NCBI GenBank assembly: GCA_964211495.1
Contig: CAXORL010000004.1
Span: forward strand, 62,001-126,000
Direction: 5' to 3'
DNA length: 64,000 bases
From: Faucicola osloensis_B
GTDB lineage: Bacteria > Pseudomonadota > Gammaproteobacteria > Pseudomonadales > Moraxellaceae
In this document: in pieces, positions 27,401-35,543 of the stretch
Layout of the letters: every line of letters begins with the position of its first letter
Position numbering within the stretch: position 1 is the stretch's first letter
Notes under the pieces: generated by a model
What the model saw: the letters and a program-made list of their open reading frames with translations, nothing else
Told to the model about the DNA's origin: nothing
Database searches by the model: none
Made by a program: the position numbers and the translations under genes

Positions 27401-27725
27401 TGGCTTTAAACTTGTGGCAACCTCAGGTACACAAAAAATCTTAACCGAAGCCGGTATCCCCTGTGAGCGCATCAACAAAGTTACCGAGGGTCGCCCACAT
27501 ATCGTCGATGCCATCAAAAACGGTGAGATTGCGATTGTGGTCAATACCACTGAAGGCAAACAAGCGCATGAAGACTCTTTCTCGATTCGCCGCTCAGCCT
27601 TACAGCATAAAGTATTTAATGTGACCACCTTAAATGCCGCAGCAGCAGTTACCCAAGCGTATAAAGTGCAACTGCCATTTGATGTGTATAAGCTCCAATC
27701 ACTACATATACAGACACAGGGATAA
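24480..27725 (+). CDS. carB: carbamoyl-phosphate synthase, large subunit
   Basis: The 1081-residue subunit has two homologous ATP-grasp halves. The first starts [20 protein letters not shown] with [11 protein letters not shown]; the second starts [19 protein letters not shown] with [11 protein letters not shown]. Both carry N-P-R-V/A-S-R metal-binding segments ([33 protein letters not shown]). The C-terminal allosteric MGS-like domain ([16 protein letters not shown], then [18 protein letters not shown]) is present; in E. coli this binds UMP and ornithine. Length matches E. coli CarB (1073). It is followed by a clear terminator. Confidence 0.97.
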   Translation: [1081 protein letters not shown]

Positions 27726-27738
27726 CCGTCCCTAGTCT

Positions 27739-27773
27739 AAAATACTGATAGCCAGCGCTGTCAGTATTTTTTT
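27739..27773 (+). terminator. terminator after carB
   Basis: AAAATACTGA (27739-27748) / TCAGTATTTT (27761-27770) plus further T. Confidence 0.85.
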
Positions 27774-27879
27774 ATGGGCTAAGATAATCCTAAGGTTTGG
27801 GGTGTAGACTGGGTTTGCCCTAAGTACAGCCACGTTTATCAATGTTTTGACCACTAACCACAATCAGGGTGTGAATGCC

Positions 27880-28431
27880 ATGAGACAACCTTCTAAGACC
27901 TTTAACGTCATACTGCTCGCTGCTGTATTAGCGCCGACGACAACGGTATATGCCAAAAGCGATAGCGAAAAAGCGGGCGATATATTGCATATTGCTATCC
28001 CAGTAGCAGGCTTAGGTATGGCACTTGCCAAACATGACCAAGAAGGCGTGTATCAACTAGGCAAAACCATGGCGACCAATTTGGCGGCTACCTATGCGCT
28101 CAAATACGCCACCAATGACACCGCGTGGGGCGAACGTCCCAATGGCGAAGATTACTCGTTTCCATCAGGGCATGCTAGTGATTCTTGCGCGGGCGCGACT
28201 TTCATCGGTCAACGCTATGGCTGGCGCTATGGCTCGATGGCAATGATTCCTGCCGCCTATGTGGGCTGGTCACGTGTGGATGCCGACAAACACCATACCC
28301 GTGATGTGGTTGCTGGCTGTGCGCTGGGTGTCGTCAGTGGTTTGGTGATGACGCAACCGTTTGACAATGCGACTATTTTACCTTGGTATGAAAATAAAGC
28401 CGTGGGTGTTACCATCAGCTCAGCTTGGTAA
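27880..28431 (+). CDS. periplasmic PAP2-family phosphatase
   Basis: The 183-residue protein has a signal peptide (FNVILLAAVLAPTTTVYA) and then the PAP2 phosphatase motifs. These are an ERPNGEDYSFPSGHA region (PSGH with catalytic histidine) and SRVDADKHHTRDVVAG (SRx5HxxxD). It should remove phosphate from lipid or small-molecule substrates in the periplasm or at the membrane. It has only weak hydrophobic segments in the mature part, so it is closer to the soluble acid-phosphatase type than to a multi-pass lipid phosphatase. The ATG at 27880 is chosen so that the signal peptide begins MRQPSK; an upstream in-frame start at 27847 also exists. Confidence 0.8.
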   Translation: MRQPSKTFNVILLAAVLAPTTTVYAKSDSEKAGDILHIAIPVAGLGMALAKHDQEGVYQLGKTMATNLAATYALKYATNDTAWGERPNGEDYSFPSGHASDSCAGATFIGQRYGWRYGSMAMIPAAYVGWSRVDADKHHTRDVVAGCALGVVSGLVMTQPFDNATILPWYENKAVGVTISSAW

Positions 28432-28465
28432 TGTCAGGGTTCATACAGTCAATTGAGTGAATGTT

Positions 28466-28494
28466 TTGCATCACAAGCCGTTATCAAGTAAAAT
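28466..28494 (+). promoter_or_regulatory. candidate promoter of the greA leader
   Basis: TTGCAT (28466-28471) and TAAAAT (28489-28494) are separated by exactly 17 bp. A start near 28501 would give a short RNA ending at the hairpin at 28540-28574. The -35 is weak. Confidence 0.35.
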
Positions 28495-28539
28495 ACCGTT
28501 ATTGTGGTGATTGACGCAGCACAGCAAATTTTTTACTAG

Positions 28540-28580
28540 AACCTTGTTAGGCAGTAGCCCTGTCTAGCATGGTTTTTTTT
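28540..28580 (+). terminator. terminator-like hairpin in the greA leader (first)
   Basis: Arms 28540-28554 (AACC, then TTAGGCAG) and 28560-28574 (CTGTCTAG, then GGTT) pair over most of their length with two wobbles and one mismatch. Eight T follow. It sits about 110 bp after the PAP2 stop and 115 bp before greA. Confidence 0.65.
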
Positions 28581-28601
28581 CATCTATACAAAATAGATAG
28601 C

Positions 28602-28632
28602 GGTCAATCACGAGAGTTGATGACCATTTTTT
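28602..28632 (+). terminator. terminator-like hairpin in the greA leader (second)
   Basis: GGTCA (28602-28606) pairs with TGACC (28621-28625), and TCA/TGA extends the stem past a bulged A. ATTTTTT follows directly. It is the second such structure before greA. Confidence 0.5.
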
Positions 28633-28694
28633 GTGACTTGTTACTTTGGCAATCTTGCCGTTTGAATCCCTATTTGTGACAAAAGGAATCCCCT

Positions 28695-29171
28695 ATGCAA
28701 CGTTATCCAATGACGCCTCAAGGTCACGCGGCTTTAGAAGAAGAGCTCAAACAGCTCAAAACCGTTGACCGTCCACGTATTACCGCGGCGATTGCCGAAG
28801 CGCGCGAACATGGCGATTTAAAAGAAAATGCCGAGTACCATGCTGCGCGTGAGCAGCAAGGATTTTGTGAAGCCCGTATTCGCGATATTGAAGCCAAATT
28901 GGGCGGGGCTGAAGTCATTGATCCGCTCAAACTACCGCAAGAAGGTCGCGTGGTGTTTGGCGTTACGGTAGTGATTGAAAATCTCGATACGGAAGAGCAA
29001 AAACGCTATAAAATTGTGGGTGATGACGAAGCGGATTTTAAAGCCAATAAAATCTCCATCAACTCGCCCATCGCGCGCGGTCTGATTGGCAAATCAGAAG
29101 GTGATGAAGCCAAAATCCAAACCCCAAGCGGTGAAGTTGAGTACGAAATCGTCGAAGTCTTGTACCAATAA
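28695..29171 (+). CDS. greA: transcription elongation factor GreA
   Basis: The 158-residue factor stimulates RNA polymerase to cleave backtracked RNA. It has an N-terminal coiled-coil with the acidic tip (IAEAREHGDLKENAEYHAAREQQG, about residues 34-57). A C-terminal FKBP-like domain (VVFGVTVVIENLDTEEQKRYKIVG) ends NSPIARGLIGKSEGDEAKIQ. Length is identical to E. coli GreA (158). An AAAGGAA site precedes the ATG. Its leader has two terminator-like hairpins. Confidence 0.97.
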   Translation: MQRYPMTPQGHAALEEELKQLKTVDRPRITAAIAEAREHGDLKENAEYHAAREQQGFCEARIRDIEAKLGGAEVIDPLKLPQEGRVVFGVTVVIENLDTEEQKRYKIVGDDEADFKANKISINSPIARGLIGKSEGDEAKIQTPSGEVEYEIVEVLYQ

Positions 29172-29187
29172 CCGCTATTTAGCCGAT

Positions 29188-29215
29188 AAAGCCAATCAAA
29201 TGATTGGCTTTTTTA
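29188..29215 (+). terminator. terminator after greA
   Basis: AAAGCCAATCA (29188-29198) / TGATTGGCTTT (29201-29211) followed by T. Confidence 0.85.
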
Positions 29216-29333
29216 TTGTGACAAATTATGGGTAATTGTCAAAAAATGGCGAAAAACACGTTGACAAAAATGTTACAATAATTCGATAGGTTGATTTTGC
29301 ACATTATTTTTTGATGACTTGATAGGAAAGGTT

Positions 29334-30698
29334 ATGAGCCACGATACCACAAACGATGCCACCAATAACGCCACCATTTTACAATCTGTCCCCGTCGGGC
29401 AAAAAGTCGGTATCGCGTTTTCAGGCGGACTTGATACCTCAGCTGCGCTACTTTGGATGAAGCAAAAAGGCGCGCTGCCATACGCTTATACCGCGAACTT
29501 AGGTCAACCTGACGAAGACGATTACAATGCCATTCCCAAAAAAGCCGACCAATACGGTGCGGTCAAAGCACGTTTGATTGATTGCCGTTTGCAATTGGCG
29601 CTTGAAGGTATTGCCGCAATCCAATGCGGTGCGTTTCATGTCAGCACCGGTGGTATGCCCTACTTTAACACCACGCCACTGGGTCGTGCGGTCACAGGTA
29701 CCATGCTAGTCACCGCCATGAAAGAAGATGATGTCAACATTTGGGGCGATGGCTCAACTTATAAAGGCAATGATATTGAGCGTTTTTACCGTTATGGTTT
29801 ACTCACCAACCCTGCCCTTAAAATCTATAAACCGTGGCTTGACCAAACCTTCATTGATGAATTGGGCGGTCGTAGCGAGATGTCACAGTTCTTAATCGAC
29901 AATGGCTTTGACTACAAAATGTCCAAAGAAAAAGCCTACTCAACCGACTCAAATATGCTCGGTGCGACGCATGAAGCCAAAGATTTGGAGTTTTTGGATG
30001 CCAGCATGCACATCGTTGAGCCGATTATGGGTGTGGCATTTTGGGATGACAATGTCAAAATCGACAAAGAAACGGTGACAGTACGCTTTGAACAAGGCAT
30101 GCCCGTGGCAATCAATGACGAAACCTTTGATAGCCCAGTGGATTTGATTTTAAAAGCCAACGAAATCGGCGGTCGTCATGGTCTGGGTATGAGTGACCAA
30201 ATTGAGAACCGTATCATCGAAGCCAAATCACGCGGTATCTATGAAGCGCCTGCCATGGCGCTGTTGCACATTGCCTATGAGCGTTTGGTCACTGGGATTC
30301 ATAACGAAGACACCATCGAGCAGTACCGTATTAATGGCTTACGCCTAGGTCGCTTGTTGTACCAAGGTCGCTGGTTTGACTCACAAGCCTTGATGCTTCG
30401 TGAAACCGCACAGCGCTGGGTCGCCAAAGCTATAACGGGTGAAGTCACCATCGAGCTACGCCGCGGTAATGACTATACCATCTTAAATACTAAATCTGAC
30501 AATTTGACCTACCAACCAGAACGTCTATCAATGGAAAAAGTCGAAGATGCAGCGTTCACGCCAATGGACCGTATCGGTCAGCTTACCATGCGCAATCTAG
30601 ATATTTCAGATACCCGTGCTAAATTGGCGTTATATAGCCAATCAGGTTTGTTATCCAATGCCCACGGCTCAGACGTACCACAACTAGAGCAAAAATAA
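29334..30698 (+). CDS. argG: argininosuccinate synthase
   Basis: The 454-residue enzyme joins citrulline and aspartate with ATP in arginine synthesis. The PP-loop ATP-binding motif IAFSGGLDTSAALLWM is near residue 22. Other family segments are STGGMPYFNTTPLGRAVTGT and NIWGDGSTYKGNDIERFYRYG. The protein belongs to the longer ArgG class found in E. coli (447). The ATG at 29334 is chosen over the in-frame one at 29319 because GGAAAGG lies just before it. A TTGACA at 29261-29266 may be its -35 box. Confidence 0.96.
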   Translation: MSHDTTNDATNNATILQSVPVGQKVGIAFSGGLDTSAALLWMKQKGALPYAYTANLGQPDEDDYNAIPKKADQYGAVKARLIDCRLQLALEGIAAIQCGAFHVSTGGMPYFNTTPLGRAVTGTMLVTAMKEDDVNIWGDGSTYKGNDIERFYRYGLLTNPALKIYKPWLDQTFIDELGGRSEMSQFLIDNGFDYKMSKEKAYSTDSNMLGATHEAKDLEFLDASMHIVEPIMGVAFWDDNVKIDKETVTVRFEQGMPVAINDETFDSPVDLILKANEIGGRHGLGMSDQIENRIIEAKSRGIYEAPAMALLHIAYERLVTGIHNEDTIEQYRINGLRLGRLLYQGRWFDSQALMLRETAQRWVAKAITGEVTIELRRGNDYTILNTKSDNLTYQPERLSMEKVEDAAFTPMDRIGQLTMRNLDISDTRAKLALYSQSGLLSNAHGSDVPQLEQK

Positions 30699-30711
30699 TG
30701 CGGTAAATAAA

Positions 30712-30734
30712 AAGGGCGTATTAAATACGCCCTT
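30712..30734. terminator. hairpin terminator shared by argG and the UPF0149 gene
   Basis: AAGGGCGTAT (30712-30721) / ATACGCCCTT (30725-30734) with a three-base loop. The T run is better on the minus strand, so it mainly serves the convergent UPF0149 gene. Confidence 0.75.
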
Positions 30735-30754
30735 AGCTTGTTACAACCCATCAT

Positions 30755-31294
30755 TTAGTCATTGGTATGAAATAACAAAAATAACTCAACGATATTTTTT
30801 TCTATGGCTTGTGCCATTTGACTCATGGTTTCTGGGTCTTTGAGTAGCTCTTGCATATCAGGTTGGTCTTCATCAATGCCACTAAACAAAATCATCGGTA
30901 ACGTCAGCATTGCCACATCTTCTTCGCTATCATCATCATCAAACCAATCATCTTCTTCGTCATCGCTAGCATACATGGCATCAACAAAGCCCACCGACCA
31001 TTCGCTGATTTCTGAGTTTTCAATATCGAGATAGTCAGTTTCTTCGACATCAAAAGGTAGCTCAATTTCACGCTCATCTTGCAGCATGGCTTGCAGCTCA
31101 TCACGCCACTGTGCAATGGCTGATAGCACATCTGGCTTGACTTGTTTTTCATGCCCTTCAAAAAGATAGGTTTGCCAATTGTGTAAAGGTTTGCCGACAA
31201 TAGAAGCGGTTAAAAAGCCGTGTGTAGCGATGCTCGATAGCCCAAATTCATTGTCATCACTGTCTAAAAAATCGATTAAATCATCAAAATCCAT
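30755..31294 (-). CDS. UPF0149 (YgfB/YecA-like) family protein
   Basis: This 179-residue acidic protein opens MDFDDLIDFLD and has the family-like ATHGFLTASIVGKP segment (about 24-37). A WRDELQAMLQDE helix and an ISEWSVGFVDAMY segment follow. A strongly acidic stretch (DDEEDDWFDDDDSEED, about 110-125) interrupts the second half. UPF0149 proteins are helical and of uncertain function. The ATG is supported by AGGAT. It has no SEC-C zinc motif, so it is nearer YgfB than YecA. Confidence 0.8.
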   Translation of the reverse strand: MDFDDLIDFLDSDDNEFGLSSIATHGFLTASIVGKPLHNWQTYLFEGHEKQVKPDVLSAIAQWRDELQAMLQDEREIELPFDVEETDYLDIENSEISEWSVGFVDAMYASDDEEDDWFDDDDSEEDVAMLTLPMILFSGIDEDQPDMQELLKDPETMSQMAQAIEKNIVELFLLFHTND

Positions 31295-31375
31295 GGTGGT
31301 TATCCTAGTATGCTATCAAAAAAGCGGATTGAAAAAAGAAAGGTTAATACCTAGTGTATTAACCTTTTGCTTGAC

Positions 31376-31612
31376 TTACAACTCATCATCGTCAAAATCG
31401 TCGTCATCGTCTAAGTCATCAAGATCGTCATCAAAACTGTCTTTGAGTGAGCGCTCTAGACGCTTTTCTTCCAATAAATTATCAATCAAACGACGTTTTT
31501 CAAGACTACTTGCCCGACTTCGACCCGATGCGTCGTCATCCACGAGTCGCGCGTCATCATCATCATCAAAACTGTCATCTTCAAAGCTATCATCAATATC
31601 TGGATCAGCCAT
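31376..31612 (-). CDS. very acidic small protein (possible PA3496-like)
   Basis: The 78-residue protein has aspartate-rich blocks at both ends around a basic/helical core (RRLIDNLLEEKRLERSLKD, about 40-58). The core reminds me of the short PA3496-type proteins, but this is only a resemblance. An AAAGGAG ribosome site 8 bases before the ATG supports a real gene. It has no signal peptide or membrane segment. Antisense frames here are serine-rich mirrors of the acidic codons. Confidence 0.65.
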   Translation of the reverse strand: MADPDIDDSFEDDSFDDDDDARLVDDDASGRSRASSLEKRRLIDNLLEEKRLERSLKDSFDDDLDDLDDDDDFDDDEL

Positions 31613-31721
31613 TTATTGCTCCTTTCGCTGGTCGATTCGATAAATTTGCAATTTCATAAAGCCTTATAATGGGTTTTGTCGGTCAAGTCAAGTGGCGAAA
31701 GAAAAAATAGCCATGATTCGT

Positions 31722-33095
31722 TTATTTTTCTGTGGCGGTCAAAATATCATCGCGTTTGGCAATGAGTTCGGTCATCAAGGTTTCTGATAAACCGTTGTAC
31801 CAAACCATCTCACGCTCTGTAATAGTGGTCGGATGTTGCAGGTTTTTAAACTGCACTTTACCATCTAACGTTTTAAGCAAATCGAGCGGATACAGGAGCA
31901 ATAAACCATCTTCTTTGGCGTGGTTTGCCATCAGTTTTTGTACGTCATCGAATTGATGACTGATACTGGTACCGATGGTTAATGGCAAGGCAAAACGCGA
32001 TAGCTCACGGTGTTTTTCGTATACCACTTGGTTGAGGATAATCAACAATTTTGACAACAACACCGCTGCCAGTGGCAATTGCTCGGCTTTACCTGCGAGA
32101 TGAATGACCGCGCCGTTGGCATTAAAATGCGAGTTGTCTTTGATATACACGTCTTTGATATAGCGATTTAACACATTGTTTGACGAGTTAAATAAACTGT
32201 TTGATGCGCGCATCAATAGCTGATTACACAATTGAAAATACGGTTTTGCAACTTCAGGTGCCACCCGTTTTAGCAGATGATACTGGTCGTAAAAATGAAT
32301 TTGTAATTCGATTTCGGGTTGTTTTTGGCTGTCTATCGTCGTTTCTTGAGCCAGATTGTCAGTCGCTGTAGGCTGGGCTTGTGGGTCATCTTTAACAGAT
32401 TTTGATTTTTCTCGATTTAAAAAATCATTGATGGTTTTGCCAGTGGCGGCAGGTTGTGCGGTCGCGCTGCTATCCCCTGCTTTATTGTATAAGGTGTCTT
32501 CGTCTAACTGCAATGCACCATCGGCTGTCAATACAGGGCTCGTGGATGCTAGGCTACCACGCGCAAGCGCGATATGCTGCTGGACTTTTTCACCCAATTG
32601 CGCAAGCTGTTCCTGCGTTGGACGCGCCATATAGCCATAAATCAGCCATAAAAACCCATGCAAAATTGCTGACCCTAATACAAACAACCATTGACTACTG
32701 ACAATCTCGCCTTTGGAGACCGCTTTCATGGTGATGGTGGCATGACCGAGAACTTGGTTGTTTTGGATAATGGGTTTGTCAATCACTTGCCCCACTTCGT
32801 TTTGTGCTTGTCCCGTTTGCACCAGCGGCTGATTGTTTTGGTCACTGATGACAATTTTGGCGACTTCTTGATCAACTTGGTAGCGGTTTGCCAAGACGCT
32901 CAGGCTAATTCTATCTTGGCTCGTGATTCCCACCATGGCTTCTTTGGCTAACTGTTCAACAATTTTTTCACCCTTTTGGGTACGCTGCTCGTATTGGGAT
33001 TTTTCACTACTAAAAGTCAGCATCAAAAAATGTAAACAAAAACTAATAAGTAGTACAATAGCGAATTTGCCTTGACGGGGGGCTAGATGATTCAT
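31722..33095 (-). CDS. YtjB/AhpA-like membrane protein
   Basis: The 457-residue protein has an N-terminal membrane segment (FAIVLLISFCLHFLMLTF) and a periplasmic domain (about 30-130). A second membrane segment follows (WLFVLGSAILHGFLWLIYGYM), then a long cytoplasmic region. The N-terminal layout matches the YtjB/Smp family, which in E. coli lies divergently next to serB. The same divergent arrangement is seen here. Its function is unknown. A glutamine/threonine-rich linker spans about residues 210-265. Confidence 0.75.
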   Translation of the reverse strand: MNHLAPRQGKFAIVLLISFCLHFLMLTFSSEKSQYEQRTQKGEKIVEQLAKEAMVGITSQDRISLSVLANRYQVDQEVAKIVISDQNNQPLVQTGQAQNEVGQVIDKPIIQNNQVLGHATITMKAVSKGEIVSSQWLFVLGSAILHGFLWLIYGYMARPTQEQLAQLGEKVQQHIALARGSLASTSPVLTADGALQLDEDTLYNKAGDSSATAQPAATGKTINDFLNREKSKSVKDDPQAQPTATDNLAQETTIDSQKQPEIELQIHFYDQYHLLKRVAPEVAKPYFQLCNQLLMRASNSLFNSSNNVLNRYIKDVYIKDNSHFNANGAVIHLAGKAEQLPLAAVLLSKLLIILNQVVYEKHRELSRFALPLTIGTSISHQFDDVQKLMANHAKEDGLLLLYPLDLLKTLDGKVQFKNLQHPTTITEREMVWYNGLSETLMTELIAKRDDILTATEK

Positions 33096-33176
33096 GGGTA
33101 GATTAAACTTTCTTTAGGAGCGATTAAATGCTACATTATCATGTTTATTTTTTTGGCATACAAGGGGTAAACTACC

Positions 33177-34178
33177 ATGACGACGAATTTTTTGTATCAA
33201 CTTAATCAGCATTTTCCCCATAGTTACGCGATTACCCTAAGCGCTGCCAAGTTTGAATTGGGGCTATTGAGCCAAATCAGCCAAACCCTTGCAAGCCTTC
33301 ATCCTGCCATTCGCCTCTTACATCAAGACACCTTAGTCAATGAGCTTGATTGGCAAGCCAATAACACGCTCGCCCAAGCTGAGCAAACCAGCCCTGTGAC
33401 CACGATTCGCTGGATTGTGACGCTGGAATCAGATAGCGATATCAGCGACTTACCGCAACGGGTCAAACAAATCGCCGCCAACAACCTCTATCACGTAGAT
33501 ATCAATGTCATGCCTCTTGCGACATTGGTGCGCCCGCATAAACTGGCGTTGTTTGATATGGATTCAACGTTGATTGAGCAAGAAGTGATTGTAGAATTGG
33601 CAAAAAAAGCCGGGATTGGTGAGCAAGTCGATACGATCACCGAATCTGCCATGCGTGGGGAAATTGATTTTGCCGAAAGCTTTACTCGCCGTGTGGCTTT
33701 GCTTAAAGGGTTATCAAGTGAGGTGCTCGAAGACATTATTGCCAATCACATTACCTTTAGCCCAGGGGCAAAACGCTTGATTAGCGCACTGAAAAATCAT
33801 GGTTACTATGTGGTATTGGTCTCAGGCGGCTTTAACTATTTTGCCGAATACGTGAAAAACAGCTTAGGGATGGATGAAAGTTATGCCAATGACCTAGATA
33901 TCGTCGATAATCTAGTGACAGGTGAAATCACCTCAGCGATTGTCGATGGCAAGCGTAAAGCCGAAATTTTGCAAGCCGTGGCACAGCGTCTAGGCATTAA
34001 GCTGTCAGAGACTGTTGCTGTCGGTGATGGCGCTAATGACTTGCCAATGCTAGGACTAGCAGATATCGGTATTGCCTATCGCGCCAAACCGATTGTGCGC
34101 GCCCAAGCAGATTATGCGGTAACCGTCGCAGGACTCGATGGGGTGATGACTGTCTTGGGATTGAGCGATTCATGTTAG
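33177..34178 (+). CDS. serB: phosphoserine phosphatase
   Basis: The 333-residue HAD-superfamily enzyme makes the last step of serine synthesis. Motif I is LFDMDSTLIEQE (Asp about 127 and 129), motif II VVLVSGGFNYF, and motif IV AVGDGANDLPMLGLADIGIAY. The first 110 residues form a regulatory ACT-like region, as in the longer SerB proteins. An AAGGGG site lies about 11 bases before the ATG. It is transcribed divergently from the YtjB-like gene. Confidence 0.95.
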   Translation: MTTNFLYQLNQHFPHSYAITLSAAKFELGLLSQISQTLASLHPAIRLLHQDTLVNELDWQANNTLAQAEQTSPVTTIRWIVTLESDSDISDLPQRVKQIAANNLYHVDINVMPLATLVRPHKLALFDMDSTLIEQEVIVELAKKAGIGEQVDTITESAMRGEIDFAESFTRRVALLKGLSSEVLEDIIANHITFSPGAKRLISALKNHGYYVVLVSGGFNYFAEYVKNSLGMDESYANDLDIVDNLVTGEITSAIVDGKRKAEILQAVAQRLGIKLSETVAVGDGANDLPMLGLADIGIAYRAKPIVRAQADYAVTVAGLDGVMTVLGLSDSC

Positions 34179-34228
34179 CGGTTAGTTTTAAAGATTATTT
34201 TTAAAGATGAATTTTAAAGATTATAAAA

Positions 34229-34258
34229 AAGCTACCCAGATTATCGAGTGGCTTTTTT
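34229..34258. terminator. terminator after serB
   Basis: AAGCTAC (34229-34235) / GTGGCTT (34248-34254) with a T·G wobble, followed by T. It lies between convergent genes and can serve both. Confidence 0.7.
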
Positions 34259-34277
34259 GTTTTTTTGGATAAAAAAG

Positions 34278-35354
34278 CTAAATTGGCAATTTCGCCACGA
34301 TTTTATCAACAATGACTTGTAATTTTTGCCTCACTATCGGTGATAAAATGACAATACCGCCTAGCACACCCATGAGACAGCCGAGCACGGTATCCCAAAA
34401 CCGCGTGACGATAATCTCACTGATTGCGGTAGGCTGCACCGCGCTGTACTCTGCCAAAAAGATGGTCAGTGGGGTGATAAAAACAACCGCCACCCCATAA
34501 TGGCGTACCACAAAAGTCTCAATACAAAACATCATGCCAAAAATGCCTAGCGCCACACCCATATCGCTCAAATGCACTGATAGCAATAGCCAAGCTAGCA
34601 GCATACCAATCGCTGTACCCACAATCCGATGTATCTGCTTGATCCATATGCTTTGAAAATTCATCCCTTGCATGATGACATAGCAGCTCATCGGCACCCA
34701 ATAGGGTTTGGGCATCTCTAGCCACAGCGCGAGCAGCAATGATAAAGCGATAAACGCCGATACAATAAGCGTATCACCCAAAATATCTCGCACGGGCATC
34801 GGTGTGTTTACCGGTAAGACAGGCTTATTATAAATCAGCAGTAACGCATAAAAACACGCCACCATCCCCGCAAACAACGCGCCCAATGCCACCACGCCAA
34901 TCAGCTGTGGGATTTGTGACACGGGTGCAGGCATAAACAGCGCAATCGCTGAAGCCATGATGATAAACAGCCCAGCAGGCGGTGGTAACTTATAATAACG
35001 GCTAAACAGCGTACACCAAAAGGTCACAAAAAATATCAGGGGAATTGTCAGAATGGGCACGTTGTGGGCGACCAAGCCAACGGCAAAACACGCGACCATC
35101 CCAAAACTACACGCCAATACCGTGGTCATGCGAGACAATAACGACCCAGTATAGGGTAAGTTTAAAATCACCATCGCACCGAGTGATGCGAGTAGACCCA
35201 TGCGCAAATCACCCAGATACGCGCCGACCATCACTGGAAAACTGATCGCAAATGCCACAAACAACGGCATATGCCAAGGTCTGGGATTGCGATTGAATTG
35301 GGTCAAGGTGGTGAGCGGGTGCTTGATATATTGATGAGTGATAGGGTTGTCCAA
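34278..35354 (-). CDS. FUSC-family inner-membrane protein
   Basis: The protein of about 358 residues has many membrane segments (LFVAFAISFPVMVGAYLGD; LLASLGAMVILNLPYTGS; and others to the C terminus). It carries the FUSC-like segment WKQIHR-type region IWIKQIHRIVGTAIGMLLAW. FUSC proteins include aromatic-acid exporters; the substrate is unknown. The frame stays open to an ATG at 35441, but that start lies inside the purC terminator. I therefore prefer the TTG at 35354 preceded by AAAAGAG; an ATG at 35270 is a third option. Confidence 0.75.
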   Translation of the reverse strand: MDNPITHQYIKHPLTTLTQFNRNPRPWHMPLFVAFAISFPVMVGAYLGDLRMGLLASLGAMVILNLPYTGSLLSRMTTVLACSFGMVACFAVGLVAHNVPILTIPLIFFVTFWCTLFSRYYKLPPPAGLFIIMASAIALFMPAPVSQIPQLIGVVALGALFAGMVACFYALLLIYNKPVLPVNTPMPVRDILGDTLIVSAFIALSLLLALWLEMPKPYWVPMSCYVIMQGMNFQSIWIKQIHRIVGTAIGMLLAWLLLSVHLSDMGVALGIFGMMFCIETFVVRHYGVAVVFITPLTIFLAEYSAVQPTAISEIIVTRFWDTVLGCLMGVLGGIVILSPIVRQKLQVIVDKIVAKLPI

Positions 35355-35428
35355 GTGAGAGGCTCTTTTGTTAATGATATTGAGGGCTAAAAAATTAAGC
35401 TTAAACTTAAATAACCTGCTAAAAACAC

Positions 35429-35452
35429 AAAACTGGAGCAAGCCCCAGTTTT
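35429..35452 (-). terminator. terminator after purC
   Basis: AAAACTGG (35429-35436) / CCAGTTTT (35445-35452). It overlaps the longest possible 5' end of the FUSC gene. Confidence 0.65.
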
Positions 35453-35543
35453 AGATGTTTATCTATTTCACATGCCATCCAAATTTAATTGGATTTAATT
35501 AGATGCGCTGTAGCGATTAGCTAGCTTGATGAATGAGTCCGAT

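Noticed and set aside
31179..31643. Serine-rich plus-strand frame
   Set aside because: It mirrors the Asp-rich codons of the two acidic minus-strand genes, which have good ribosome sites.
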